This document shows positions 26,343 to 34,573 of a stretch of DNA of 64,000 bases, in pieces (the first letter of the stretch is position 1; each line of letters starts with the position of its first letter). Made by a program: the position numbers and the translations under genes. The DNA comes from a virus. Under the pieces are notes generated by a model. The model saw nothing but the letters and a program-made list of their open reading frames with translations. It was not told the DNA's origin and did no database searches. Where the stretch lies: the IMG/VR virus record IMGVR_UViG_3300042870_001823, positions 1-64,000 of that record; one strand, given 5' to 3'.

Positions 26343-27557
26343 TTAGTTTAAATCTTTTGACGTTTCTGTGAACTCTTGTTCTAGTTTGGTATACTCCGCA
26401 ACGTTTACTCTTTTTTGTTTATTTTTTACATATTCTTTTATTAAAGTTTGGTTTTCTAAATAAACGCTTTTTTTAATGACATCTACAATTGTATTGTTAC
26501 GTTCTTTATATCCTGGACCAGAATAATAAGCTATATCTAGCATTTCGATTGCGGTTACATTATCTAAATCTAATTTATTTTCTATACAGAAAGTATATAT
26601 TACTGTTTCAAAAAAAGACATTTCTTTTTGAATCATAGATTCTGGTATTTGTAATTGATCTGGATAATTTACATTTAAGGAACCAAGAGTTCTATATCTA
26701 AGTTTTGATATAAACCAATTCTTAAACTTTGAACCAACTTGTGAATTTTCTTCAATCGACTCTCTAGGATCTCCATTAGCACTAAAGAATAAAGCTAGAG
26801 AGGTGTCAGGTTGTCCATTGTTAATCTCTTCTATTGCATCAGCTGGGATAGCCCATTCATCGAATGCATTCTTACATTTTTCAGCAATCTGCTCATTGGA
26901 GCTCCATGGATCTTGAGCTAAAAGATTCCATTCATAAGCTAACTTCATTGCGTGGGGGAAGGTTTGAGCCATATTAACCCTACAAGGCCATTGTTTATAC
27001 AGGCTATCGTTTAATTCTATAAAATCAATTTTTACTATATAAATGTTAGACATTGAAGAAAGATATACAGTCCATCCTTCAATGTTTTCATCATTATAAT
27101 AAGATTTGTCGACTACATCGCCGGCGTCTTCTTTGTCTGATTCATAGAAAGCAACAGCTGCATAGCCGTCTAGATCACATCTTCTGGAGTCTTCTGTATA
27201 TGCAGGCCTATTTCCCAATATGTCATGGTAATCAGCTGCTGAATTCATTATATGAAATACTGATTTAGATTTATCGTAGTTATCTTCTAGGACATCTACT
27301 AAAAATTCATAGTTTTCGTAAAGAATATCTTCTGTATAATTTTGTGATACTAATCTATATACAAAATCTGTAAGCTTAAAATTTGCTTTAGTAAAAGCTA
27401 TCAAAGTCTTATTGCCTATATCATAAGTGTCATAGTTAGTATATTCTTGAAGTCCGGTTGGCAAAACCGTATTTAAGGTAAAGTCTTCTTTAACTCCGGT
27501 TACGGCATAGCACGCATAGTTAGAGGGGTCGTATTGCTCTATTGTTTTTTTTCCCAT
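26343..27557 (-). CDS. Hypothetical protein in oxygenase island, 404 aa
   Basis: I do not recognise this protein. It is soluble and acidic, rich in Tyr, Asn and Asp, with no signal peptide, membrane segment or obvious catalytic motif. The N-terminal half looks mixed alpha/beta (GYAAVAFYESDKEDAG, TVYLSSMSNIYIVKIDF); the C-terminal half is helical. A GAGG ribosome site precedes the ATG at 27557. It lies between two small paralogous acidic proteins and an oxygenase, and may be a partner or substrate of the island enzymes. Confidence 0.65.
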   Translation of the reverse strand: MGKKTIEQYDPSNYACYAVTGVKEDFTLNTVLPTGLQEYTNYDTYDIGNKTLIAFTKANFKLTDFVYRLVSQNYTEDILYENYEFLVDVLEDNYDKSKSVFHIMNSAADYHDILGNRPAYTEDSRRCDLDGYAAVAFYESDKEDAGDVVDKSYYNDENIEGWTVYLSSMSNIYIVKIDFIELNDSLYKQWPCRVNMAQTFPHAMKLAYEWNLLAQDPWSSNEQIAEKCKNAFDEWAIPADAIEEINNGQPDTSLALFFSANGDPRESIEENSQVGSKFKNWFISKLRYRTLGSLNVNYPDQLQIPESMIQKEMSFFETVIYTFCIENKLDLDNVTAIEMLDIAYYSGPGYKERNNTIVDVIKKSVYLENQTLIKEYVKNKQKRVNVAEYTKLEQEFTETSKDLN

Positions 27558-27567
27558 AAAGCCTCAA

Positions 27568-27789
27568 TTATGTATTGGAAATTTTATTATCAATTTCTTT
27601 TATTCTGTTTAGTATATCATAAATATCGTTTTGAGCAGTGCTGTTTTCCGCAGGTGTAAAGCTTTCTTCATCAAATTGCTCTGGATCTATTCCTAAAATT
27701 GACAATCTTAAAATTAAAGATTTTTCTAACTCAGATTTGACTAAACTATAAGCTTCTTTTATTTCCTCAGAAGATAAATTAAATTTCAT
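27568..27789 (-). CDS. Small acidic helical protein B, 73 aa
   Basis: A short, mainly helical, acidic protein. It shares the block L-x-I/L-x-ID-P-x2-FDE-x-F (GIDPEQFDEESF) with the 84-aa protein encoded just upstream, so the pair is a tandem duplication. No known family. The ATG follows the previous stop by two bases. Confidence 0.62.
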   Translation of the reverse strand: MKFNLSSEEIKEAYSLVKSELEKSLILRLSILGIDPEQFDEESFTPAENSTAQNDIYDILNRIKEIDNKISNT

Positions 27790-27791
27790 AT

Positions 27792-28046
27792 TTATGCTTC
27801 TAAAATTGATATTTCTTTTTGGATCATAGCCAAAGCATCTATGGATACCTTTAAGCGTTGATGTAGATCTATGGTAGTCAAGTCTGCAGGATCTATTGAA
27901 GAATCTTCTTCAAAAGTATCTTCGTCAAACGTTGCTGGATCAATTGCTAATTTTATAAGAATCTCATAAATATCTTTTTCATATTTTGGAATATTTTCTT
28001 CTAAAATTTCTATTTTTGTGATTTTATCTATATTATTAAAGATCAT
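27792..28046 (-). CDS. Small acidic helical protein A, 84 aa
   Basis: Helical acidic protein with AIDPATFDEDTFEED in the middle, matching the 73-aa neighbour, and a C-terminal helix (LKVSIDALAMIQKEISILE). The function is unknown. A 78-bp AT-rich gap upstream (28047-28124) holds only a weak promoter-like TTGTCT...TAAAAA pair on the minus strand. GGAAC precedes the ATG. Confidence 0.62.
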   Translation of the reverse strand: MIFNNIDKITKIEILEENIPKYEKDIYEILIKLAIDPATFDEDTFEEDSSIDPADLTTIDLHQRLKVSIDALAMIQKEISILEA

Positions 28047-28124
28047 AACCGTTCCTTTGAATTTTGGACATATGTTACCTATAGTACCAATTTTTTTATA
28101 GATTTACTATTTTAAGACAATATC

Positions 28125-28826
28125 TTAATTTGGCTCATTAAGCTTTAGGAGGCCATCATGCTTTGGGCCAATTTGATTCCCATTTTCGTCTAGGCCACTT
28201 CTAATCCCATTCATCCAAGTCCAAGGTTGCTCATGAAGCTTTTTCATTTTTGCGTCCCCGTATGATTGACGTTTAGCCATTAATTCTGGTTTATCCCAAA
28301 GATTTTCGACTACTACCTCTGTATTTTCTAAAAGATCATTCCTATAGACATTAAAAAACATAAATGGCATTCCGGCTTCAAATCTGACCGGTTCTCCAAT
28401 TTTAGTAATTTTCCAGTTCATATTAAATTCATCTGGCCACCAAGAACTTGGTATAGTGGCAGATAGGGGTGCTGCTCCATCTACGAAATAGTTTGGAGAT
28501 CCAGTTATCCAGGTGTCATATCCCTCTTCAGTATTAATGGCCCATCCTGTAGCAAAAGACATAATGCCGATTATGGAAGGAATTACAACAGGTCTACCAT
28601 CTAAGAATTCGCCTTCCAAGACTCTAGGAGTGGTATTGCCCCCATCCCATTGAACTACAACATCTTGCTGAAGGATTAATTCCCAGCCATTTACATTAGC
28701 TGCAGACATTGGCAAACACTTGTAAGCGTGCTTATTATAAGTCTCATCCATCCAATCTCGCTTAAGCCTAGACTGTTTTATCTTAGGTGGATTTTGATGA
28801 GTTTTAGTTAATGTTATTTTCGTCAT
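28125..28826 (-). CDS. DUF6065-like protein, 233 aa
   Basis: The pattern CLPMSAANVNGWELILQQDVVVQWDGG followed by a conserved W/P-rich region (PSSWWPDEFNMNWKITKIGEPVRFEAGMPFMFF) is what I associate with the DUF6065 family, found in bacteria and phages often near 2OG oxygenase genes. No biochemical role is known to me. The ATG at 28826 overlaps the stop of the peroxidase-like gene by 23 bases. The gene closes the first block of the island. Confidence 0.68.
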   Translation of the reverse strand: MTKITLTKTHQNPPKIKQSRLKRDWMDETYNKHAYKCLPMSAANVNGWELILQQDVVVQWDGGNTTPRVLEGEFLDGRPVVIPSIIGIMSFATGWAINTEEGYDTWITGSPNYFVDGAAPLSATIPSSWWPDEFNMNWKITKIGEPVRFEAGMPFMFFNVYRNDLLENTEVVVENLWDKPELMAKRQSYGDAKMKKLHEQPWTWMNGIRSGLDENGNQIGPKHDGLLKLNEPN

Positions 28827-29484
28827 ATTCTTCTTGGATAAAATCTTCTATTGCTTTTTTGATATTCTTCAATGCCTCTTCTGGAGATACATCCCTATTG
28901 CCACTACTGTAAGCCATGTCCAATAAGTCTGAATTACAAAATCTAATGTATCTAGAACCATCTCTGGATACAATAAATTTTTCAAAATTTCCATGAATTA
29001 AATCACTAGTTTTTTGTAGTTCCTTAAAAAGTGGATGCATCTCACCTTTTGGTTCATAAAAATCAATGTCGGTTTTATCGTGTTCTTCTCTTAGTCTCTT
29101 GTAGGCTTCTTTGTCTTGGTTTGGGTCTAAAATATTGACCATTTCAGAAAATGGAAGATCTGTATTATAAAGATTTTTCATGTGATCTCTCATACTCTCA
29201 GCACTAGTGTTAGAGTCTGCAAATTCGCCGTAAGCGTCTTGGCAAAAATCTGTGCTTGGCATTGCTAGGACTTCAAAGCCTAAGTGCTTGTATTGATTAT
29301 ATATGTCTTGGATGATCGTGTACTGAGGAGAGTTTGCGCATTCCCCAGTTACATTAAATAACATAGAAACTTTTCCCTTAAGACTAGCTAAGATATTATC
29401 CTGCCCATTTATTGACTTAAGTGGAAAATCATATATGTTATTATCTACATATTCAACAAATGATTGCTGTAGATTGTCTTCCAC
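28804..29484 (-). CDS. Second glutathione peroxidase-like protein, 226 aa
   Basis: Thioredoxin-fold homologue of the peroxidase family: SLKGKVSMLFNVTGECANSPQY matches the usual KGKVLLIVNVASKCG block, here keeping a Cys (GEC). LGFEVLAMPSTDF replaces FPCNQF, so the catalytic Gln is lost, and GNFEKFIVSRDG replaces WNF, so the Trp is lost. I chose the GTG at 29484, just after the preceding stop. The longer reading from 29586 overlaps the oxygenase gene by 100 bases and would contain a CGG codon, which real genes here avoid. Probably a redox partner rather than a normal peroxidase. Confidence 0.72.
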   Translation of the reverse strand: MEDNLQQSFVEYVDNNIYDFPLKSINGQDNILASLKGKVSMLFNVTGECANSPQYTIIQDIYNQYKHLGFEVLAMPSTDFCQDAYGEFADSNTSAESMRDHMKNLYNTDLPFSEMVNILDPNQDKEAYKRLREEHDKTDIDFYEPKGEMHPLFKELQKTSDLIHGNFEKFIVSRDGSRYIRFCNSDLLDMAYSSGNRDVSPEEALKNIKKAIEDFIQEEYDENNIN

Positions 29485-29485
29485 T

Positions 29486-30160
29486 TTAATCAGCTTTTGA
29501 TAATGTTGGGAGGGAAGATATTTCGATCCCCGAAGATTGTGCCACTGACTGCCCAATTTCATTGTAGTTATACATAGTGACAGCACTATACTTGGTGCCC
29601 TTTGTTACCGGTTGGGATCCATGAGCGTAAATATAAGTTGAAGGAAAGAATATAACATCTCCTTTTTGAGCTTTAAATTTTAAGTTGAGATAAGGAAACC
29701 AAAGCTCTCCCCCTTCATAGTCATCATTAAAAAACCCAACTGACGAAAGTGTACAAAAGTAAGAAAAACCAGAATCTGTATGGACTTGGAAATGTTGACC
29801 TTCTCCATATTTTATGAAATTAATTGCTTCCATAAATTCCATTTTAAAATTATATCTTTTTTCATAATCTGTTAAGCATGTAGTTAGTATAGAATTATAA
29901 TCATCATAAACGTTTTTAATTTCAGATAATTCTGCTGGAAGGTGTGGCCAATGTTTTGGTCCTATTTTAAGATCATAACAATCTCTGTACTCTGGCATTT
30001 TTTCGTTATATCCAACCATAGCCTCATTCCACTTAAAATATTCATGATTGCTGTTTTCTAGAGTAGATTCAAGTCTTTGTGGGATAGTCATTTCCTCTGG
30101 TATAGCATCTCTATAAAGGATTATTCCTAATTTTGGTTCTTCTATGTTAAAAATTTCCAA
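29486..30160 (-). CDS. 2OG-Fe(II) oxygenase, 224 aa, TTG start
   Basis: Iron ligands H127 and D129 (VHTDSG) and distal H180 (YAHGS). The usual 2OG-binding Arg is replaced by Lys190 (GTKYSAV). GGELWFPYLNLKFKAQKGDVIFFPSTY is the typical core. No ATG exists near the start. TTG at 30160 has GGAG about six bases upstream, whereas the in-frame TTG at 30172 has none, so 30160 is preferred. It is the first gene after the divergent promoter region and opens the minus-strand part of the island. Confidence 0.82.
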   Translation of the reverse strand: MEIFNIEEPKLGIILYRDAIPEEMTIPQRLESTLENSNHEYFKWNEAMVGYNEKMPEYRDCYDLKIGPKHWPHLPAELSEIKNVYDDYNSILTTCLTDYEKRYNFKMEFMEAINFIKYGEGQHFQVHTDSGFSYFCTLSSVGFFNDDYEGGELWFPYLNLKFKAQKGDVIFFPSTYIYAHGSQPVTKGTKYSAVTMYNYNEIGQSVAQSSGIEISSLPTLSKAD

Positions 30161-30199
30161 TTCAATCTCCAATTTTTGGCTAGTTAGCTAGCAGATATA

Positions 30200-30216
30200 A
30201 TGATATACTTTATCAT
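30200..30216. promoter_or_regulatory. Operator-like inverted repeat in divergent promoter region
   Basis: ATGATA-n5-TATCAT, a perfect 6-bp dyad, lies in the only divergent intergenic region of the window (30173-30263). It overlaps the -10 box of the minus-strand promoter, where a repressor would block both operons. Confidence 0.5.
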
Positions 30217-30236
30217 AGGTTCTAGTAAATAGTCAA
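30207..30236 (-). promoter_or_regulatory. Candidate extended -10 promoter for minus-strand oxygenase operon
   Basis: Minus strand TTGACT (5 of 6) and TAAAGT (4 of 6) lie 18 bases apart, with a TG one base before the -10 box (extended -10). The predicted start would be near 30200, giving a short leader before the TTG at 30160. A plus-strand TATAAT at 30196-30201 may serve the opposite operon but lacks a good -35 box. Confidence 0.5.
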
Positions 30237-30263
30237 GCCGATCCGATAAGTAAGGTATATAAT

Positions 30264-30884
30264 ATGGAACAGTCACTCGTTAAACCAGGTCACTTTGGAA
30301 AATCTGTTGACAATATAAAGATAATTAAAAATTTTGTAGAAATAGATGATCTTAAAGTTATCCAAAAGTTTATTCCAACTATCAACGAATGGATGGACGC
30401 CGGAGAAAATCAATATGCTGAAGACGGGACGTGTACCTACGACTCAGCCTATTGGGCTGATAGACAATGCAGTTGGGATATTTTAGAGCGAATTAATATA
30501 GATGTGTTTAACATGGTAGATAAATATATTCAAAAGATGAAAGTTTACTTAGAAGACTGTTTCAATGTCAAACTTTCTACTAGGCCACCAGTAATTATTA
30601 AGTGGAGACCCGGCATGGAGCAAAGACCTCACGCCGACAAACAGATGAATGATGGAAGACCTAATCCATTCCCAACATATGATATAAATTCTTTAATTTA
30701 TTATAACGATAATTTTGAGGGTGGGGAGTTATATTATCCAGACTATGATCTAACAGTTAAGCCCGAACCAGGTTTGGCGGTAGCTCACCCGGGAGACATA
30801 AACTACCTTCATGGTGTAAAGCCAATTATATCTGGAGAAAGATACACCACACCATCTTTTTATACTATTACTGAGTTGAAATAA
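30264..30884 (+). CDS. 2OG-Fe(II) oxygenase, 206 aa
   Basis: First gene of the only plus-strand operon. Iron ligands H123 and D125 (PHADKQ) and distal H183 (YLHGV), with R193 (GERYTTP) for 2-oxoglutarate. The core strand FEGGELYYPDYDLTVKPEPG closely matches the third gene of this operon (YEGGEIYFPEQDLLVKPEPG), so those two are recent paralogues. AAGG lies about ten bases before the ATG. Substrate unknown. Confidence 0.87.
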   Translation: MEQSLVKPGHFGKSVDNIKIIKNFVEIDDLKVIQKFIPTINEWMDAGENQYAEDGTCTYDSAYWADRQCSWDILERINIDVFNMVDKYIQKMKVYLEDCFNVKLSTRPPVIIKWRPGMEQRPHADKQMNDGRPNPFPTYDINSLIYYNDNFEGGELYYPDYDLTVKPEPGLAVAHPGDINYLHGVKPIISGERYTTPSFYTITELK

Positions 30885-30885
30885 A

Positions 30886-31743
30886 ATGAATAATATAATA
30901 AAAAATTCTTCTTTAAAAGATATTGAATTTAATATAGATAAATATATAAAGTTATTCTTAGAAAATGGTTTACTTATATTTCCTAAAGTAAACTTAAACG
31001 ACGAAGAACATTATCAACTAATGCAGCTTTTTGGACATGAGTTAAATTGGGGATATATTGCTCAATCTTTTCCAGAAGATCATTCTGTAACATTTGAGAT
31101 GATCAAGCAAGAAGTAGATCCTGGATACGTTGAAGTGATCAATGAAAGTGGTCATGATTTATTTATAAACTGGCACCTAGAACACGTGGAAAGAGTTAGG
31201 CCTCAAGTAGCAGCCTCGTGGAGAATGGATAAATTTACTTGCTCAAATGAATTTGGGGCAACTGGCTTTATCGATGCGTCTGCCTTGTATGACAGATTAA
31301 AAGATGAATGGAAACAATTTTTAAACAATTCTTTTGTAAAAAACCCATCTGGCTTAAATATAGAAAGACCTTGTGTTATTTCTCATTTAAACAGTGGTAA
31401 AAAAATATTAAGATTACACCCTTACAGTAATGGAGAAATTCTTTGCAGAGTTGGCTTAAATGAACCTTCTGATTCAGATATGAGATTATACCAAGAGATT
31501 ACTGAATGGGTTTTTAATCAAATCGTAGAAAAAGAACAAGATGCTTTTTGGTGGAATTGGAGTGAAGGAGATTTACTGTTAATAGATTTATCTACTACGA
31601 TCCATGCTGTTACGGGCGGGTTTTTGCCTGAAGAAAGATCCTTTACTAGACATTGGGCATATCACCTTAAGGAAGATTACGATCTATATAATAATCCTAT
31701 TTACAGTAAAGGTGGTCACGATGGACAAAATACATATTACTAA
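30886..31743 (+). CDS. TauD/TfdA-like oxygenase with HxE iron motif, 285 aa
   Basis: Fold and motif order fit the TauD/TfdA family: NWHLEHVERVRPQVAASW, then GATGFIDASALYDRL (the GGxT-like region), then LLIDLSTTIHAVTGGFLPEERSFTRHWAY. The proposed iron ligands are H97, E99 (HLE in place of HxD) and H240, with R251 or R255 for 2-oxoglutarate. Glu in place of Asp is known in a few members such as clavaminate synthase. The gene begins one base after the previous stop and overlaps the next gene. It differs in class from the other island oxygenases. Confidence 0.78.
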   Translation: MNNIIKNSSLKDIEFNIDKYIKLFLENGLLIFPKVNLNDEEHYQLMQLFGHELNWGYIAQSFPEDHSVTFEMIKQEVDPGYVEVINESGHDLFINWHLEHVERVRPQVAASWRMDKFTCSNEFGATGFIDASALYDRLKDEWKQFLNNSFVKNPSGLNIERPCVISHLNSGKKILRLHPYSNGEILCRVGLNEPSDSDMRLYQEITEWVFNQIVEKEQDAFWWNWSEGDLLLIDLSTTIHAVTGGFLPEERSFTRHWAYHLKEDYDLYNNPIYSKGGHDGQNTYY

Positions 31744-32263
31744 AAATATTATAGATAAAAAAGATTTAGAACAAATTATACTTTATTTAAAAAATACACC
31801 AGTTATGATTGATGAATCTGGATATTCGCCATTTGGTGTTTATGCCGGGAATGGCAGTCCTGTTCTTCCTGAACTTCTTGGTAAATACTATGATAAAATA
31901 AAAGGAATTATTGAAACTTCTTTTAATTGTAAAGTTTATGACGAAGGCGTAACTAGTATAGTTGAGATGAAAACCGGGGATTCAATGCCAGTTCACCTAG
32001 ATCATGGATCTGCTCAAAATGAAAGTGTTGGACTCAAGACTGGTGCTGGATACCCATCGAGAGACCTTAGTTCAGTACTCTACTATAATGATGATTATGA
32101 AGGTGGAGAAATTTACTTCCCTGAACAAGATTTATTAGTTAAACCAGAACCTGGAATGTTCATATGCTTTCCAGCTAAAGATGGATTCCCACATCAAGTC
32201 AAGGAAATTAAGAGCGGATACCGTTGGTGCTCTACTAACTTTTGGTGCATTAAGAAAGACTAG
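31721..32263 (+). CDS. 2OG-Fe(II) oxygenase, 180 aa
   Basis: I chose the ATG at 31721 (MDKIHITKN) because AAAGGTGG precedes it and the longer frame overlaps the TauD-like gene deeply. Iron ligands H92 and D94 (VHLDHG) and distal H158 (PHQV), with R168 (GYRWC). It overlaps the TauD-like stop by 23 bases. Its stop overlaps the stop of the convergent 679-aa fibre gene by four bases (CTAG), so nothing separates the two transcription units and antisense overlap is likely. Confidence 0.86.
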   Translation: MDKIHITKNIIDKKDLEQIILYLKNTPVMIDESGYSPFGVYAGNGSPVLPELLGKYYDKIKGIIETSFNCKVYDEGVTSIVEMKTGDSMPVHLDHGSAQNESVGLKTGAGYPSRDLSSVLYYNDDYEGGEIYFPEQDLLVKPEPGMFICFPAKDGFPHQVKEIKSGYRWCSTNFWCIKKD

Positions 32264-34299
32264 GCTCTCAAGTCTCCAAGTGCTACCCAAGTATTTTCAG
32301 CTCTTTTTATTAAGGTAACTGAAGACCACTGTGCTCTTAAGATCAGGCCAGGGGTAGCGTTGATTGTTACGCCGCCTGTTGCTGTTATAGTGGTTGCTCC
32401 TGCTCCTGTTTGTAATATTGTAATTTGAGTTCCAATTGGGAAAGCTACAGAAGAGTTTAATGGAACAGTTAGAGTGTTAGCTGAAGCATTGCTTATTTCT
32501 ACAAGTTTATCCTTATCGGCTAATACAAGAGTATAACTAGCTACCTGGGCATTCGTGATCACATTGGATGATGCAAAGTCCAAAGATATTGTTCCATTAC
32601 CTACTTTCAATTTTTTATTGGTAGAATCCCAAGATAGTCTAGCATCTGTAGTAGAAGAGGATGTCGATAAGGTTAGGGTAGGGCTATTGGTTACTGGGCT
32701 AGTAAAAGTTTTATTAGTAAATGTTTCAGTGCCGTCAAGGGTTGTTAGAGTCCCAGTAGTTGGTAGAGTTAAAGTAGTTGTTGCTGTGGCTGTAAGGGTA
32801 GTGGTAAATGCTCCAGATGTTGTAAAGTTTCCACCAAGTGTAATTGTATTAGAACCATTGTTTACACCAGTGCCACCGTAAGTTGCACCAATCAATGTTC
32901 CATTCCAAACACCGGTAGCTATAGTGCCTAGTGATGTAAGTGAAGATCCAGTAACTCCAGAACCAAGTGTAGTGGCATTCAGGACTGATGTCCCATTGAT
33001 TTCATAAGCCTTACCTGTAAGCAAGTTAAAATCTTCAGATGAAGTCCAAGCGTCAGTTGCATCAACCCAGTTAAGCGTCTTGTCCGTAGTGCCTTTAAGC
33101 GTGATACCGCCGCCATCAGCTGTTACGTCTGTTGGAGTAGTGACGGACCCGAGCTCAATGTTTTTATCATCTACAGTGAGCGTAGTGCTATTAATTGTAG
33201 TTGTCGTGCCATTAACTGTAAGATCACCAGAAATCGTAATGTCTGCCGCAGCAAGTGTTCCAGTAAATGTTGGAGAAGCTAGGTTTGCTTTTAAATCAAG
33301 AGCCGTTTGTTGAGCCGTTGAAACTGGCTTTGCAGTGTCTGCAGTGTTGTCCACCGAACCAAGACCAACATCTGCTTTAGCAATCCCAGTTGGAGTATTT
33401 ATAACTGGTGACGTAAGCGTCTTGTTCGTAAGAGTGTCTGTTGTGTCTACACCAACAAGAGTTGTTGTTGCGTCAGGAAGACTTACAGTTCTGTCGGCGG
33501 TTGGGTTAACAACGGTGAGTACTGTTTCAAACTCATCTGTTGTTGCACCTTCAAATGTAATAAAATGTGGCTCTGGAAGATAGATACCATGAATTCTTGG
33601 AGTTCCACCAGTAGCCGTGATTTCTGGTCCATTGATGGTTGGCGTAGTAAGCGTCTTGTTCGTAAGAGTTTGAGTGTTTGTTGTTCCAACCACTGCACCA
33701 GTTGCGCCATGAGCTTCTGTTAAATTTGCATGAGTTGTAAGATCTGAGACTAAAGCAACTGTTCCAGTAAGGTCAGGAAATGTAATTGTCCTGTCTGCGG
33801 TTGGGTCAGTGACAGCAATAGTTGTTTCAAAATCGTTTGCCGTTGCACCTTCAAGAACAATACTTGCACCATTAATAATAAGGCCTGCAAATGTTGGAGA
33901 GTCACCAGTTGCTACAGACTGCCCAATTGCAATTGTTGCGTTAGAGCCCTCTCCTGGGGTATGGGTAATAGTTACACCAGTTCCTTGAGTAAGGTCAACC
34001 ATGTAATTTCCAACAGTGTCTGTTGATAGGTTGACAGCATCATTTATCCACGCTGTCCCGTTCCAGCGAAGGAAGTCGCCGTCCGTGGCCGATGTAATAG
34101 TTACGTCTGCAAGATCGTTCAAATTAGCTGCCGATACATCTCCAACAAAATATGTAAGAGAATTCCAAGCAGTTGATCCAGTTCCAATTTTTAACTTTTT
34201 AGTATCAGTTTCAAAACCACATTCGCCAACAGCAAGGGTTGGGTTGACTGATGTCCAAGATGCTGCTAAGCCTCTTTTGAATTGAATAGTTGCTGCCAT
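32260..34299 (-). CDS. Tail fibre protein with Mtd-like N-terminus, 679 aa
   Basis: The N-terminus IQFKRGLAASWTSVNP...LAVGECGFETDTKKLKIG is the small domain seen at the start of many fibres and of the major tropism determinant. The shaft is built of short Thr/Gly/Asn-rich repeats ([45 protein letters not shown]). The C-terminal 100 residues (VINATPGLILRAQWSSVTLIKRAENTWVALGDL type) match the end of the 949-aa fibre. A long middle block ([14 protein letters not shown] to TGVWNGT) is shared with the 561-frame fibre at 37949. These mosaic parts point to module exchange between fibre genes. Likely host-binding. Confidence 0.85.
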   Translation of the reverse strand: MAATIQFKRGLAASWTSVNPTLAVGECGFETDTKKLKIGTGSTAWNSLTYFVGDVSAANLNDLADVTITSATDGDFLRWNGTAWINDAVNLSTDTVGNYMVDLTQGTGVTITHTPGEGSNATIAIGQSVATGDSPTFAGLIINGASIVLEGATANDFETTIAVTDPTADRTITFPDLTGTVALVSDLTTHANLTEAHGATGAVVGTTNTQTLTNKTLTTPTINGPEITATGGTPRIHGIYLPEPHFITFEGATTDEFETVLTVVNPTADRTVSLPDATTTLVGVDTTDTLTNKTLTSPVINTPTGIAKADVGLGSVDNTADTAKPVSTAQQTALDLKANLASPTFTGTLAAADITISGDLTVNGTTTTINSTTLTVDDKNIELGSVTTPTDVTADGGGITLKGTTDKTLNWVDATDAWTSSEDFNLLTGKAYEINGTSVLNATTLGSGVTGSSLTSLGTIATGVWNGTLIGATYGGTGVNNGSNTITLGGNFTTSGAFTTTLTATATTTLTLPTTGTLTTLDGTETFTNKTFTSPVTNSPTLTLSTSSSTTDARLSWDSTNKKLKVGNGTISLDFASSNVITNAQVASYTLVLADKDKLVEISNASANTLTVPLNSSVAFPIGTQITILQTGAGATTITATGGVTINATPGLILRAQWSSVTLIKRAENTWVALGDLRA

Positions 34300-34562
34300 T
34301 AGATTTCCCCGCCATCGTATAGGATTACTATAGTATTAGTAACTTCAGCTTCTAATAAAACATCAATTGGAGTTCCCGCATTTATATTTCCACCAGCACT
34401 TATTCCTGCACTTTGGTCTAAAGAAAATTCTTTTATTGAGTTAGATCCATTTTTATAAAATAATTTTTCATCTGTATAGTTTATTGCTAACTCACCATGC
34501 TCTAGTGATACTGGGCTACTGGAAGATGTTCCAGAGTGTTTTAATTTAATAACATTAGCCAT
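34299..34562 (-). CDS. Short fibre-family protein, 87 aa
   Basis: The sequence MANVIKLKHSGTSSSSPVSLEHGELAINYTDEKLFYKNG matches the N-terminal domain of fibre proteins (compare [38 protein letters not shown] in the fibre at 37949). The protein stops after this domain and a short beta stretch ending in VILYDGGEI. It may be a small fibre-base component or a fibre that lost its shaft. Its stop overlaps the start of the 679-aa fibre (TAATG). Confidence 0.7.
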   Translation of the reverse strand: MANVIKLKHSGTSSSSPVSLEHGELAINYTDEKLFYKNGSNSIKEFSLDQSAGISAGGNINAGTPIDVLLEAEVTNTIVILYDGGEI

Positions 34563-34573
34563 TGAATAACTCT

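Noticed and set aside
28804-29586. Long start at 29586 for the second peroxidase-like gene
   Set aside because: It overlaps the upstream oxygenase by 100 bases, has no ribosome site and contains CGG in frame.
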